From Burkholderiaceae bacterium (lineage in GTDB: Bacteria > Pseudomonadota > Gammaproteobacteria > Burkholderiales > Burkholderiaceae_C), in contig JAUYTN010000042.1 in assembly GCA_030695205.1 (NCBI GenBank), positions 1-64,000 on the forward strand: a stretch of 64,000 nt of DNA, written 5' to 3'. Each line of letters opens with the position of its first letter. Positions within the stretch are counted from its first letter, which is position 1. A model generated the notes under the pieces. That model saw only the letters and a list, made by a program, of their open reading frames with translations. It was not told where the DNA came from and did no database searches. Made by a program: the position numbers and the translations under genes. Shown here one piece after another: positions 17,819 through 26,882 of this stretch.

Positions 17819-18967
17819 TCAGCCGCCGGGCACTTTGCCTTCCACACCCTTGACGTAGAACTTGATGCCACTCATGAAAGCGTCGTCGGCCACTTCACCA
17901 GCCTTGACCACTTCCTTGCCGTCCTGGCCGAGGATGGGGCCCTTCCAGATGGTGAACGAACCATCTTTCAGGCCGGCTTTGATCGTGTCCACCTTGGCCT
18001 TGATGTCGGCGGGCACATCGTCGGCGATGGCCACCATGTCGATGGCCCCTTCTTTCACGCCCCACCACACCGAGCCGGTGCTCCAGGTGCCATTGAGCGC
18101 ATCGCCCACAGCCTTGATGTAGTAAGGGCCCCAGTTGATGACGGCGGAGCCCAGGTGGGCCTTGGGATCGTAGGCGGACATGTCGCTGTCCCAGCCAAAG
18201 GCGCGCTTGCCCATCTTGCCGGCGGTTTGCAGCACCGCAGACGAATCGGTGTTCTGGAACAGAACGTCCGCACCGCCGTTGATCAGCGAAGTGGCGGCTT
18301 CGGTTTCTTTTGGTGGGTTGAACCACTCACCCACCCACACCACCTTGGTCTTGATGTTGGGGTTGACCGACTGCGCACCCAGCGTGAAGCTGTTGATGTT
18401 GCGGATCACCTCGGGAATTGGGATGGACCCCACCACACCCAGCGTGTTGGCCTTGGTCATGGCCCCGGCAATCACACCGGCCATGTACGCGCCCTCGTAG
18501 GTGCGGCTGTCGTAGGTGCGCATGTTGGGCGCGGTTTTGTAGCCGGTGGCATGTTCGAACCGCACATTGGGCATGTCGGCCGCTACTTTGAGCATGGGCT
18601 CCATGTAGCCAAAGGTGGTGCCAAAAATCAGCTGGTTGCCCTGGCCAGCCATGTCGCGGATCACCCGCTCGGCATCGGCACTTTCGGGCACGCTTTCCAC
18701 GAAGCTGGTCACCACCTTGTCGCCAAACTCGGCCTGCACCGCTTTGCGGCCGTTGTCGTGCGCGAACGTCCAGCCACCGTCACCCACAGGGCCTACGTAC
18801 GCAAAGGCAATCTTCAGCGGCTCGGGTTTGGCGGGCTCGGGGGCTGCAGCAGGTGCAGGCGCGGGAGCGGCTGGCTCCTCTTTCTTGCCACAGCCGATCA
18901 GCACGGCAGAGGCCAGCGCCGTGACGGCCGCCACCTGAAGCAGGGAACGTTTGGATGGGTCGATCAT
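17819..18967 (-). CDS. BMP-family ABC transporter substrate-binding lipoprotein (operon copy)
   Basis: A 382-residue binding protein. The N-terminus carries a hydrophobic stretch ending LIGCGKKEE, a lipobox-like site, then an Ala/Pro-rich linker, so it is probably a lipoprotein. The body has the BMP/Med family motifs (FGYMEPMLKVAADMP, TGYKTAPN, PIPEVIRNINSFTLG, WVGEWFNPP). It closes the operon ATPase-permease-permease-BMP and is followed by a good terminator. Relatives bind purine nucleosides (PnrA) or related compounds; with purine catabolic genes all around, a purine or nucleoside ligand is likely. Confidence 0.93.
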   Translation of the reverse strand: MIDPSKRSLLQVAAVTALASAVLIGCGKKEEPAAPAPAPAAAPEPAKPEPLKIAFAYVGPVGDGGWTFAHDNGRKAVQAEFGDKVVTSFVESVPESADAERVIRDMAGQGNQLIFGTTFGYMEPMLKVAADMPNVRFEHATGYKTAPNMRTYDSRTYEGAYMAGVIAGAMTKANTLGVVGSIPIPEVIRNINSFTLGAQSVNPNIKTKVVWVGEWFNPPKETEAATSLINGGADVLFQNTDSSAVLQTAGKMGKRAFGWDSDMSAYDPKAHLGSAVINWGPYYIKAVGDALNGTWSTGSVWWGVKEGAIDMVAIADDVPADIKAKVDTIKAGLKDGSFTIWKGPILGQDGKEVVKAGEVADDAFMSGIKFYVKGVEGKVPGG

Positions 18968-19117
18968 GAAGACTCCTGAGAACAGCGAAAGAAGTTGAAA
19001 AGAAAAGGCACCGAAAACTCAAATCTGGCAGGCGCACCATGCCGGTGCAGCTGCATTCAATTCCATTATGGCCCGCGTGGGCACGGCATTGGCCGGAGCA
19101 CCCGCCAGGCCCATCGG

Positions 19118-20038
19118 TCACCCCCCAGGGTAAAAAGGCTTGCCAATGCTGCTAGGCATGTTGACCCGAATCCAGGCGGGATTGCGCGAGATCAGAGCCA
19201 GAACCACGATGGTGGCCACGTAAGGCATCATGGTCAGAAACTGGCTGGGCACGTTCACCCCAGCGCCCTGCAAATGGAACTGCAGCATGGTCACACCGCC
19301 GAACAGGTAAGCACCCAGCAAAACCCGTGCCGGGCGCCAGGTGGCAAAAGTGGTGAGGGCCAACGCAATCCAGCCCTTGCCCGCCACCATGCCCTCCACC
19401 CACAGGGGTGTGTACACCGTGGACAGGTAGGCCCCCGACAAACCGCACAGCGCCCCACCGGCCACCACCGCCGCCAGGCGGATGCGCCGCACCGGGTAGC
19501 CCAGGGCATGGGCAGACTCGGGGCTTTCGCCCACGCTGCGCAGCACCAGACCAGTGCGTGTGCGGTACAGCAACCAGATGAGGGCCATGGTCAGGGCCAT
19601 GGCCAGGTACACCATGGGGTGGTGGCGAAACAGTGCGGGCCCCACCAGGGGCAGGTCACCCAGCACCGGAATGGCCCACTGCGCCTGCTCGGGCAGCCTG
19701 GCCTGCACATAGCCCGTGCCGGCAAAGGCCGAAAAGCCCGCGCCGAACAGGCTGAGTGCCAGCCCAGTGGCGTACTGGTTGGTGTTGAGCCAGATCACCA
19801 GCACCCCAAACAGCGCCGCCAGCAGCGCGCCCGCTGCCATGCCCGCCACAAAACCCGCCAACACACTGCCGGTGTGCACCACCGCAGCAAAACCCGCCAA
19901 GGCGGCGCACAGCATCATGCCCTCGGCCCCCAGGTTGACAATGCCCACCTTTTCGTTGATGAGCAGGCCCAAAGAGGCAATGGCCAGCACCGTGCCTGCA
20001 TTGAGCGTGGCGGCCAACAAAAGTGCGTAGGAATCCAT
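19118..20038 (-). CDS. ABC transporter permease (BMP/nucleoside type), second permease
   Basis: A 306-residue multi-spanning inner membrane protein beginning MDSYALLLAATLNAGTVLA, with the EKVGIVNLGAEGMML motif characteristic of the NupQ/YufQ-type permeases of BMP transporters. Eight to ten hydrophobic segments are visible. It begins 12 bases after the stop of the first permease. A 150-base gap separates it from the binding-protein gene; nothing distinctive is seen in that gap. Confidence 0.93.
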   Translation of the reverse strand: MDSYALLLAATLNAGTVLAIASLGLLINEKVGIVNLGAEGMMLCAALAGFAAVVHTGSVLAGFVAGMAAGALLAALFGVLVIWLNTNQYATGLALSLFGAGFSAFAGTGYVQARLPEQAQWAIPVLGDLPLVGPALFRHHPMVYLAMALTMALIWLLYRTRTGLVLRSVGESPESAHALGYPVRRIRLAAVVAGGALCGLSGAYLSTVYTPLWVEGMVAGKGWIALALTTFATWRPARVLLGAYLFGGVTMLQFHLQGAGVNVPSQFLTMMPYVATIVVLALISRNPAWIRVNMPSSIGKPFYPGG

Positions 20039-20050
20039 AGGGGCTCCGGT

Positions 20051-21106
20051 TTACCTGACCCACCGCAACCGGTAGGCAATGAGAACGTCACAGGCCAGCA
20101 GCGTGAACAGCAGCAACCCCTGGAACACCCCGGTCATGGACTTGGGCAAGCCCAGACGAGACTGGGCCAACTCGCCACCGATATAAAACATGCTCATCAG
20201 CACCGCGGCAAACACCATGCCCACCGGGTGGAGCCGCCCCACAAAGGCCACGATGATGGCGGCAAACCCGTAGCCTGCGGGCACATAGGGCGTGAGCTGG
20301 CCAATGGGGCCTGCCACCTCCAGCGCCCCCGCCAGGCCTGCTGCGCCCCCGCTGGTCAGCAGCGCCAGCCACAGGGCCTTGCGCGACGAAAACCCGGCAT
20401 AGCGCGCCGCCGCCGGGGCGAGCCCGCCCACCTGCTGGGCAAAACCCGCGTAGGTGCGGAACAAAAACACCCACAGTGCCACCACCCCCAGCAGCGCCAG
20501 CACCAGCCCGATGTTGACCCGCGAGCCCTGGAACAGGCGCGGCACCTGCGTCACCGACTCGAAGGTTTTGGTCTGGGGAAAGTTGAAGCCCATAGGGTCT
20601 TTCCAGGGGCCATAGACCAGAAAGTTGAGCAACTGCACCGCCACGTACACCAGCATGAGGCTGACGAGAATCTCACTGGCATTGAAGCGGTCACGCAGCC
20701 AGGCGGTCACCGCCGCCCAGGCCATGCCGCCCAGCACCCCTGCCACCAGGATGATCGCCACCACCCAGCGGCTGCTCTGGGCATCGGCCAGCAGGGCCAC
20801 GCCACCGGCAGCAATGGCACCCACCACAAACTGACCCTCGGCTCCTATGTTCCAGACGTTGGAGCGGAAACACACCGCCAGACCGAGCGCAATGATGAGC
20901 AAGGGTGTGGCCTTGACCATCAACTCGCTCAGGGCGTGGCCACTCTTGATGGGCTCCCAGAAAAATACCTGCAAGCCGCGCACCGGGTCTTTGCCCAGCG
21001 CCACAAACAAGGCCACACCCAGCAGCACCGTGATGCCCAGCGCCAGCAGCGGCGAGGCATAGCTCCAGAGCGCCGACGGCTGTGGGCGGGGTTCGAGCTT
21101 AAGCAT
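20051..21106 (-). CDS. ABC transporter permease (BMP/nucleoside type), first permease
   Basis: A 351-residue permease with a long first hydrophobic segment (about residues 18-36), the SNVWNIGAEGQFVVGA motif near residue 85, and further spans to the C-terminus (NupP/YufP type). The real start is the ATG at 21106, overlapping the ATPase stop (21099) by eight bases. The frame stays open far upstream through the ATPase gene on another frame, but that extension is an artefact with no similarity to the family. Confidence 0.93.
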   Translation of the reverse strand: MLKLEPRPQPSALWSYASPLLALGITVLLGVALFVALGKDPVRGLQVFFWEPIKSGHALSELMVKATPLLIIALGLAVCFRSNVWNIGAEGQFVVGAIAAGGVALLADAQSSRWVVAIILVAGVLGGMAWAAVTAWLRDRFNASEILVSLMLVYVAVQLLNFLVYGPWKDPMGFNFPQTKTFESVTQVPRLFQGSRVNIGLVLALLGVVALWVFLFRTYAGFAQQVGGLAPAAARYAGFSSRKALWLALLTSGGAAGLAGALEVAGPIGQLTPYVPAGYGFAAIIVAFVGRLHPVGMVFAAVLMSMFYIGGELAQSRLGLPKSMTGVFQGLLLFTLLACDVLIAYRLRWVR

Positions 21107-22733
21107 GGACCACCCCCCCACGGGCTGCAACTGGAGCGGGAGCCGGGTTCGGTTCCCACAGGCCGGACATCCATTCGCCCAGGCGCTCGACCGTCGCATC
21201 GGCCCGGGGCAGCGATGGCGACAGCCGCCCCTTGGCCATGACGTGGAGGCGGTCGGCAATTTCGAACAGCTCATCCAGCTCTTCGCTGACCACCAGCACC
21301 GCACAGCCCGCATCCCGCAGCGCCCGCAAGGCCCCGCGAATTTGTGCCGCTGCCCCCACATCCACCCCCCAGGTGGGCTGGCTGACGATGAGCAGCGCGG
21401 GCTGTGCCTCAATCTCGCGGCCCACAATGAATTTTTGCAAATTGCCGCCCGACAAGGACTTGGCCGCCGCCTGCGGCCCACCCGCCTTGACCTGGTAGCG
21501 CGCGATGATGGACTGCGCCTGCTGGCGCAAGGCCGACAGCTTGAGCCAGCCCAGCGGCCCCGATACCGACTCGCGCCGGGTGAGCAACAGGTTGTGCGCC
21601 AGGCCCAGCGTGGGCACCGCCCCACGGCCCAGGCGCTCCTCGGGCACAAAGTGCAGGCCCAGCTTGCGTCGGTGGGCGGGGCTGAAGGCACCCATGTCGT
21701 GCGCCTTGCCCCGGGCCGACACCGGCACCTGGGCACGGGCATGGGCCGACACATGCAGCCACACCGTCCCCGATGGCGCCCGGGGGTCTTCGCCCGAAAG
21801 AGCACGCAACAGCTCGCCCTGGCCATTGCCCGACACCCCCGCAATGCCCACCACCTCACCGGCGCGCACTTCCAGATTGATGTGGTCCAGGTCGGTGCCA
21901 AACGGGTCGGCGCGCCTGAGGCTGAGGTCACGCACCGCCAGCACCGACTCCCCAGCTGCGCTGTCGCGCAGCTGCAGTGTGGGCGGTTCGGCGCCAATCA
22001 TCAGTCGGCTGAGCGATGCATTGGTCTCGCGCTGGGGGTTGCACACCCCCGTGACCTCGCCGCCACGCAACACGGTGCACGCGGTGCACAAATGCCGAAT
22101 TTCGTGCAGCTTGTGGCTGATGTACAAAATGCTGCAGCCTTGCGCCGCCAGTTTCTGCAGCACCACAAACAGCTTGTCCACGGCCTGTGGGGTCAGCACC
22201 GAGGTGGGCTCGTCCAGGATGAGCAGTTGAGGGTGCGTCAGCAGCGCACGGATGATTTCCACCCGCTGCATCTCGCCCACGCTCAGGGTGTGCACCGGGC
22301 GCTCGGGTTCGATGTCCAACCCGTACTGGGCTGCCGTGTCGCGGATTTGCGCGCTGACCTCGGCCAGCGACAGCGACCGGCTCAGGCCCAGCCAGACGTT
22401 CTCGGCCACCGTCAGCACCTCAAACAAACTGAAGTGCTGAAACACCATGCTGATGCCCAGCGCCCTGGCCTCTTGCGGGTTGCGCACATGCGCCAGCCTA
22501 CCGTTGAACAGCACCTCGCCCTCGTCGGGTTTGACCGAGCCGTAAATGACCTTCATCAGGGTGGATTTGCCCGCACCGTTTTCGCCCAGCACCGCATGAA
22601 TTTCGCCAGGCCGAACGACCAGACTCACCCGGTGGTTGGCCACCACACCGGGGTAACGCTTGGTGATGCCGCGCAACTCCAGGCGCGGGGGCTGCGCCTG
22701 GTCAACAGAGGCGATGGGGTCAGGTACCGTCAT
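21099..22733 (-). CDS. ABC transporter ATP-binding protein with two ABC domains (BMP/nucleoside type)
   Basis: A 544-residue protein with two tandem ABC domains. The first has Walker A GENGAGKST, signature LSVGEMQRVEI and Walker B LLILDEPTSVL. The second has a degenerate Walker A (GVSGNGQGE), a good signature LSGGNLQKFIVGRE and Walker B LLIVSQPTWGVD. This asymmetric double ATPase is normal for the NupO/YufO/RbsA-like class. It is the first gene of the operon; repeat copy B and the upstream AT-rich region precede it. Energises uptake of the BMP ligand. Confidence 0.94.
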   Translation of the reverse strand: MTVPDPIASVDQAQPPRLELRGITKRYPGVVANHRVSLVVRPGEIHAVLGENGAGKSTLMKVIYGSVKPDEGEVLFNGRLAHVRNPQEARALGISMVFQHFSLFEVLTVAENVWLGLSRSLSLAEVSAQIRDTAAQYGLDIEPERPVHTLSVGEMQRVEIIRALLTHPQLLILDEPTSVLTPQAVDKLFVVLQKLAAQGCSILYISHKLHEIRHLCTACTVLRGGEVTGVCNPQRETNASLSRLMIGAEPPTLQLRDSAAGESVLAVRDLSLRRADPFGTDLDHINLEVRAGEVVGIAGVSGNGQGELLRALSGEDPRAPSGTVWLHVSAHARAQVPVSARGKAHDMGAFSPAHRRKLGLHFVPEERLGRGAVPTLGLAHNLLLTRRESVSGPLGWLKLSALRQQAQSIIARYQVKAGGPQAAAKSLSGGNLQKFIVGREIEAQPALLIVSQPTWGVDVGAAAQIRGALRALRDAGCAVLVVSEELDELFEIADRLHVMAKGRLSPSLPRADATVERLGEWMSGLWEPNPAPAPVAARGGVVHA

Positions 22734-22740
22734 AAATTAT

Positions 22741-22792
22741 CAATAAAAATAGGCTTTATCGCTTGTATATAAACAATAGTTTGCTATTTACT
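22741..22792 (-). repeat. dispersed AT-rich repeat, copy B (promoter region of the ABC operon)
   Basis: On the minus strand: ATAGCAAACTATTGTTTAT, then ATACAAGCGATAAAGCC and TATTTTTAT. It begins seven bases before the ATPase start codon, so the mRNA leader or promoter must lie in it. The rest of the 293-base gap up to the PiT gene (22793-23026) shows no gene or clear motif. Confidence 0.65.
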
Positions 22793-23026
22793 TTACAATT
22801 ACTCACCCTGCCTGAGTGAGGCCTGACAAGGCTGGCAAGAGCCGTGCCACACGAACCACCTCGCACCAGGCGCCGGGCGCTGCCACGGGCCGCTGGTCCA
22901 TCCGCCTGCCTTGGGTTTGGGCAATGTACCACCCGTGCCACCCTACCCGAACTGGGGTTTGAACAGGCGTACCATGCCCCCTGGGCCCACCCCTCCCATC
23001 GCAGCCCTCACCCGCCACCGCCACCC

Positions 23027-24070
23027 ATGTCCACCCTTCTGCTGCTCACCATGGTCACTGTGCTGGTTGTGCTGCTGTTTGACTACACCAACGGCTTTCA
23101 CGACGCCGCCAACATCATTGCCACCGTCATTGCCTCGCGGGCCATGACCCCTGTGCAAGCGGTGCTGGTGGTCAGTGTGTTCGAGTTTCTGGGGCCGCTG
23201 CTGGGCGGAACTGCGGTGGCCAACACCATTGGCTCGGTGGTGCAACTCCAGGACCTGCCGCCCACCCTGTCGCTGTCGGTGATGCTGTGCGGGCTTCTCG
23301 GCGCGATTGTGTGGAACCTCGTCACTTGGTGGACAGGCATTCCGTCGTCGTCCTCGCACGCCCTGGTGGGTGGTCTGGCGGGTGCTGTCGTGGTGGCAGT
23401 GGGTGTGGACCATGTGGTCTGGGGCTTTGGCGAGCTGACCCAAGGCCGTGTCACCGGGGTGACCAAGGTACTGGCCGCACTGCTGCTGTCGCCGCTGCTG
23501 GGCTTCTGGGTAGGTTTTGGTCTGCACCGGCTCATGGCGGCCCTGCTGCGGGCGGCCCGGCCTGCCGCCAACGCCAGGCTGCGCGCCGCGCAGCTGTTCA
23601 CCGCCGCAGGCCTGGCCTTTGCCCATGGTGCCAACGATGGCCAAAAGAGCATGGGCATGCTCACCCTGGTGCTGCTGCTGGGCGGCTTCATTCCCAGCTT
23701 CGAGGTGCCGGGCTGGGTGATGCTGGCCTGTGCCTCAGCACTGACGCTGGGCATTCTGTCGGGGGGCTGGCGCATTGTGCGCACACTGGGCTTTGCCATT
23801 TACCGGGTGCGGCCTGTGCATGCGCTGGCCTCGCAGCTGACCTCGTCGGTCGTCATCATGGGGGCATCGGTCATGGGTGCGCCGGTGTCCACCACCCATG
23901 TGGTGGCGTCGTCCATCATGGGCATTGGTGCCTCGGAACGGCCCCGCGCTGTGCGCTGGGCCAAGGCGCGTGACATTGCCACCACCTGGGTGGTCACCAT
24001 GCCGGGTGCGGCGCTGGTGGCGGTTCAGGCATACGCGTTGGTCAATTTGTGGATGGGGGGACACGCATGA
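23027..24070 (+). CDS. pit: inorganic phosphate transporter, PiT family
   Basis: A 347-residue membrane protein with the duplicated PiT signatures: FDYTNGFHDAANIIATVIAS near the N-terminus and FAHGANDGQKSMG in the second half, plus SSSHALVGG and VSTTHVVASS. It imports phosphate (as metal phosphate) driven by protons. I use the ATG at 23027; upstream codons are Pro/His-rich and unlike the family. Its stop overlaps the start of the DUF47 gene by four bases, the usual pairing. Confidence 0.94.
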   Translation: MSTLLLLTMVTVLVVLLFDYTNGFHDAANIIATVIASRAMTPVQAVLVVSVFEFLGPLLGGTAVANTIGSVVQLQDLPPTLSLSVMLCGLLGAIVWNLVTWWTGIPSSSSHALVGGLAGAVVVAVGVDHVVWGFGELTQGRVTGVTKVLAALLLSPLLGFWVGFGLHRLMAALLRAARPAANARLRAAQLFTAAGLAFAHGANDGQKSMGMLTLVLLLGGFIPSFEVPGWVMLACASALTLGILSGGWRIVRTLGFAIYRVRPVHALASQLTSSVVIMGASVMGAPVSTTHVVASSIMGIGASERPRAVRWAKARDIATTWVVTMPGAALVAVQAYALVNLWMGGHA

Positions 24071-24726
24071 GCAAACACCAGGACAAGCCTTTACCAAGCC
24101 CCTCGCTGCTGGGCCGCCTGGTGCGGCGGGTGTTTCCGCCCTCGCCGGATTTTTTCGGCATGCTCACCGAACAATGCCAGCAAGTGGCCCACACCACCGG
24201 CTTGCTGGTGGACTTTATGGAAAGTGCAGACCCAGCCATTGGCCACCAGATTCGGCAAAACGAACACCAGGCCGATCGGGTGAAGGTGCGCAACCTGCAC
24301 GTGCTCAACGAGGCATTCGCAACCCCCATTGACCGCGAAGACCTGTACCGCGCCATCATGGACATGGACGACGTCGTGAACTATTGCAAAACCACCGTCA
24401 GCGAAATGGAGGTGCTGGCCCTGTCGCCCGACAAGCACTGCCTGGAGATGGCCTTGCACATCAAGCTGGGGACCGACGCCCTGGCACTGGGCTACGCACG
24501 ACTGGCCAAAACCCCGGCAGATGCCGCCGCCGACGCCGACACCGCCCGCAAGGCCGAGCGCCGCGTCGAAAAGTGCTACCGCCGGGCCTTGGCCGATCTG
24601 TTCCAGGGCGAAGACTACATCCAGATGTTCAAACGGAGGGAGATCTACCGCCACCTCTCCAACGGTGCCGACCGCATGGCCCACTGCGCCAACACCTTGC
24701 ACGACATCGTCGTGAAGATGTGCTGA
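24067..24726 (+). CDS. DUF47/PhoU-like partner of the phosphate transporter
   Basis: A 219-residue, mostly helical soluble protein of the DUF47 (TIGR00153) family, with the N-terminal FFGMLTEQCQQVAHTTGLLV helix and the DMDDVVNYC segment that in PhoU-like proteins lies near the metal site. Such proteins are encoded with PiT transporters and are thought to regulate them. The ATGA overlap with pit implies translational coupling. Confidence 0.9.
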   Translation: MSKHQDKPLPSPSLLGRLVRRVFPPSPDFFGMLTEQCQQVAHTTGLLVDFMESADPAIGHQIRQNEHQADRVKVRNLHVLNEAFATPIDREDLYRAIMDMDDVVNYCKTTVSEMEVLALSPDKHCLEMALHIKLGTDALALGYARLAKTPADAAADADTARKAERRVEKCYRRALADLFQGEDYIQMFKRREIYRHLSNGADRMAHCANTLHDIVVKMC

Positions 24727-24755
24727 GCCCAATGGGTATGGGCTCGACCATGTGC

Positions 24756-25226
24756 TCAGCCCACTCGAGCCCCTGGCCCTGCGGTCTCCCCCGCAGCGGC
24801 CATTGACGTGGCCGCAGCGGCCCGATTCAGCAACCAGTGCACCAAAGCGGCCAACGCCAGCAGCATCAGCACCACCAGGCCCCAGGCCACCCAAGCCAGC
24901 GGGGTGAGCCAGGCCATGAGGCTGCCTACATCGGGCCACACCTGACCCATCCACTGCAACGCACCCAACATGGTGGTGGCAAGCGCCTCCAAACCTGCAG
25001 TGTCTATCCACGGGGCCAGCCAAGTGGGTACCGGCCACTGACTCAGATCGGCCATGGCACGGCCCACGGCATCTCCCCATGCGGCGCTTGCCGCCGCGCC
25101 CGCATCACCGCCCGCGCCCGCCGACACCGCCGCCAACACCCACTCCGTCAGCGCCAGCAAGGTCACCACTGTGCCCGTCCACACAGCCACCAACAATGCA
25201 CACAACAGCCACACCAAAGTTTTCAT
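24756..25226 (-). CDS. hypothetical membrane protein
   Basis: A 156-residue protein with a hydrophobic segment at residues 1-25 (MKTLVWLLCALLVAVW) and another near 115-145 (WVAWGLVVLMLLALAALVHW), and an Ala/Gly-rich middle. No family recognised. The start at 25226 (ATG) was preferred to one eight codons earlier because it gives a normal N-terminal membrane segment. It lies 33 bases downstream of the TerB-like gene on the same strand and converges with the DUF47 gene. It may work with the TerB-like protein; that is only context. Confidence 0.6.
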   Translation of the reverse strand: MKTLVWLLCALLVAVWTGTVVTLLALTEWVLAAVSAGAGGDAGAAASAAWGDAVGRAMADLSQWPVPTWLAPWIDTAGLEALATTMLGALQWMGQVWPDVGSLMAWLTPLAWVAWGLVVLMLLALAALVHWLLNRAAAATSMAAAGETAGPGARVG

Positions 25227-25259
25227 GAATTTGCTCCCGGTCAAACACAAAAGCGGCCA

Positions 25260-25697
25260 TCAGGCTGCCAAGGGCCGTGCTGCCGATGGGGCGCTTACCT
25301 GGGAAATCGCCACAGGCCGTTGCCACAGGCGGTCCATGGTGCTCAGCACCAGCAGTTCATCGTCGGTCACATGCCCATCCACCAGCACCACCGAACGGGC
25401 CAGAGCGCGCAGCCGCTCCTGCAGACCTGGGTCTGTCACCTCGGACAGAAGCTGCTCCCTGGTGTGGGCGTCCATGCGGCCTGCGCCTGTCCATTCGCTG
25501 CGCGAGGCCAGCATCAGATCGTCCACAAAGTCCCGGACAACACACTCCCAGGCATCGGCTGTCAGCCCCAGTTGGGTGGTGGCTTGCTGGGCCCGGATCA
25601 GCGCCAACTCAGTTTGGGAGCAATGGCCATCGGCCAACACCACCACAGCCAGCACACGAGCGGCAGACTGGGGGCTGTTCAGAGGGTAGGAGTGCAT
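25260..25697 (-). CDS. TerB/DjlA-like helical domain protein
   Basis: A 145-residue protein with two repeats of the TerB-type pattern: VLAVVVLADGHCSQTELALI near the N-terminus and ARSVVLVDGHVTDDELLVL near the C-terminus, both with the acidic ADG/VDG turn followed by an E-rich helix. TerB-like domains occur in tellurite resistance, stress and chaperone-associated proteins; a specific role cannot be given. It diverges from nhaR across 170 bases, which contain short AT-rich dyads (for example ATCTG, seven bases, CAGAT around 25805-25821). Confidence 0.7.
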   Translation of the reverse strand: MHSYPLNSPQSAARVLAVVVLADGHCSQTELALIRAQQATTQLGLTADAWECVVRDFVDDLMLASRSEWTGAGRMDAHTREQLLSEVTDPGLQERLRALARSVVLVDGHVTDDELLVLSTMDRLWQRPVAISQVSAPSAARPLAA

Positions 25698-25867
25698 GGG
25701 ACAAAGCCTTCAGAAAGAAATAGTGGGGAGGATGCGGGCGCTGTGCCTCGCCGCCGCACAGACAGCAGCACACACAACGCTGGCGAACGATAGCCGCGTC
25801 GATCATCTGTAACAATCAGATAATCACTGATCTTCAATACGCTTTCAGCTGAAAAAGGAAACACCCC

Positions 25868-26764
25868 ATGAGCCTTGCCTTCAACTACAGGCACCTGTAC
25901 TACTTCTGGGTGGTGGCCAAAGAGGGCAGCATGTCGCGAGCGGCCGAGCGGCTCAACATGGCCATACAAACCGTGAGTGCCCAGGTGCGCATCCTTGAGC
26001 GGGATCTGGGGGCGCAGCTGCTCAAACCCGCCGGGCGCGGCCTGGCGCTGACCGAGGCCGGTCGGGTCGCGCTGCGCGAGGCCGAGCATATTTTCCAACT
26101 CGGCCAAACATTGCCCGACACCGTGCGCACCGCTGCCCAGACCCCTGCGGTGCGCCTGGCAGTGGGCATTGCCGATGGACTGCCCAAGCTGGAGGTGCAG
26201 CGCCTGCTGCGCCCCGTGCTCGATGTGCCCGACCTGCGCCTGCTCTGCCACGAAGGCGAAATGGCAGACCTGCTGGCCGACCTGGCGGTGCACAAGCTGG
26301 ACGTGGTGCTGTCCGACCACCCCGCGCCTTTCCATCCGCACCTCAAGGTCCACAACCACCACCTGGGGGTGTCGGTCATGGGCTGGTACGGTGCCTTGCC
26401 TCTGTGGGAGCAAGCGCATGCGGACTTTCCAGCCTCGCTGCAGAATCTGCCGGTGTTGCTGCCCACCACCCATGTGGCGGTGCGAGAGGCCATTGACCAG
26501 TGGCTGGCCAAACAAGGGCTGTCGCCCCGCATCGTGGGGGAATTTGAAGACAGTGCCTTGCTGTCCACGTTCGGGGGCAGCGGCCTGGGCGTGTTCCCCG
26601 CCACCCTGGCACTGGCGCCCGACCTGCTCCAGCACCACCAGGTACACCTGCTCGGCCGCTGCGAAGGTGTGGAGGAGCGCTACTACGCCATCAGCACCGA
26701 GCGCAAAGTCGCTCACCCCCTGATTCAGCGCCTGCTGGAGCAGCCACTGCCTGCTGCGCGCTGA
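25868..26764 (+). CDS. nhaR: LysR-type regulator, NhaR-like
   Basis: A 298-residue LysR protein starting MSLAFNYRHLYYFWVVAKEG, with SMSRAAERLNMAIQTVSAQV as its helix-turn-helix; this N-terminus is typical of NhaR, the activator of the NhaA Na+/H+ antiporter gene. No nhaA is present in the window, so the target is unknown. Possible targets are the divergent TerB-like gene or the downstream porin. A GGAAAC-rich leader with AAAGGA lies just before the ATG. Confidence 0.85.
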   Translation: MSLAFNYRHLYYFWVVAKEGSMSRAAERLNMAIQTVSAQVRILERDLGAQLLKPAGRGLALTEAGRVALREAEHIFQLGQTLPDTVRTAAQTPAVRLAVGIADGLPKLEVQRLLRPVLDVPDLRLLCHEGEMADLLADLAVHKLDVVLSDHPAPFHPHLKVHNHHLGVSVMGWYGALPLWEQAHADFPASLQNLPVLLPTTHVAVREAIDQWLAKQGLSPRIVGEFEDSALLSTFGGSGLGVFPATLALAPDLLQHHQVHLLGRCEGVEERYYAISTERKVAHPLIQRLLEQPLPAAR

Positions 26765-26822
26765 GCCACACGCAGAACCGCCCAAGGCCAGCCACAACGC
26801 CACACAAAGACCGCACAAAGCA

Positions 26823-26844
26823 AAGGCCGCACGATGTCGGCCTT
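26823..26844. terminator. hairpin between convergent nhaR and porin genes
   Basis: AAGGCCG (26823-26829) and CGGCCTT (26838-26844) form a 7-bp stem with an 8-base loop. It is best read as the terminator of the porin on the minus strand (followed by TGCTTTG), and may also serve nhaR. Confidence 0.55.
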
Positions 26845-26882
26845 CAGCGAGTTCAAGCGCAGCGGCTCAAAGGCTCAACGCA

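Noticed and set aside
18995..21241. 748-codon open frame on the plus strand opposite the transporter permeases
   Set aside because: Its Gln/His/Arg-rich translation is typical of the antisense of hydrophobic genes; both permeases on the minus strand are clear.
21107..21997. N-terminal extension of the first permease to 648 residues
   Set aside because: It lies entirely within the ATPase gene in another frame; the true permease starts at 21106 with a normal membrane N-terminus.
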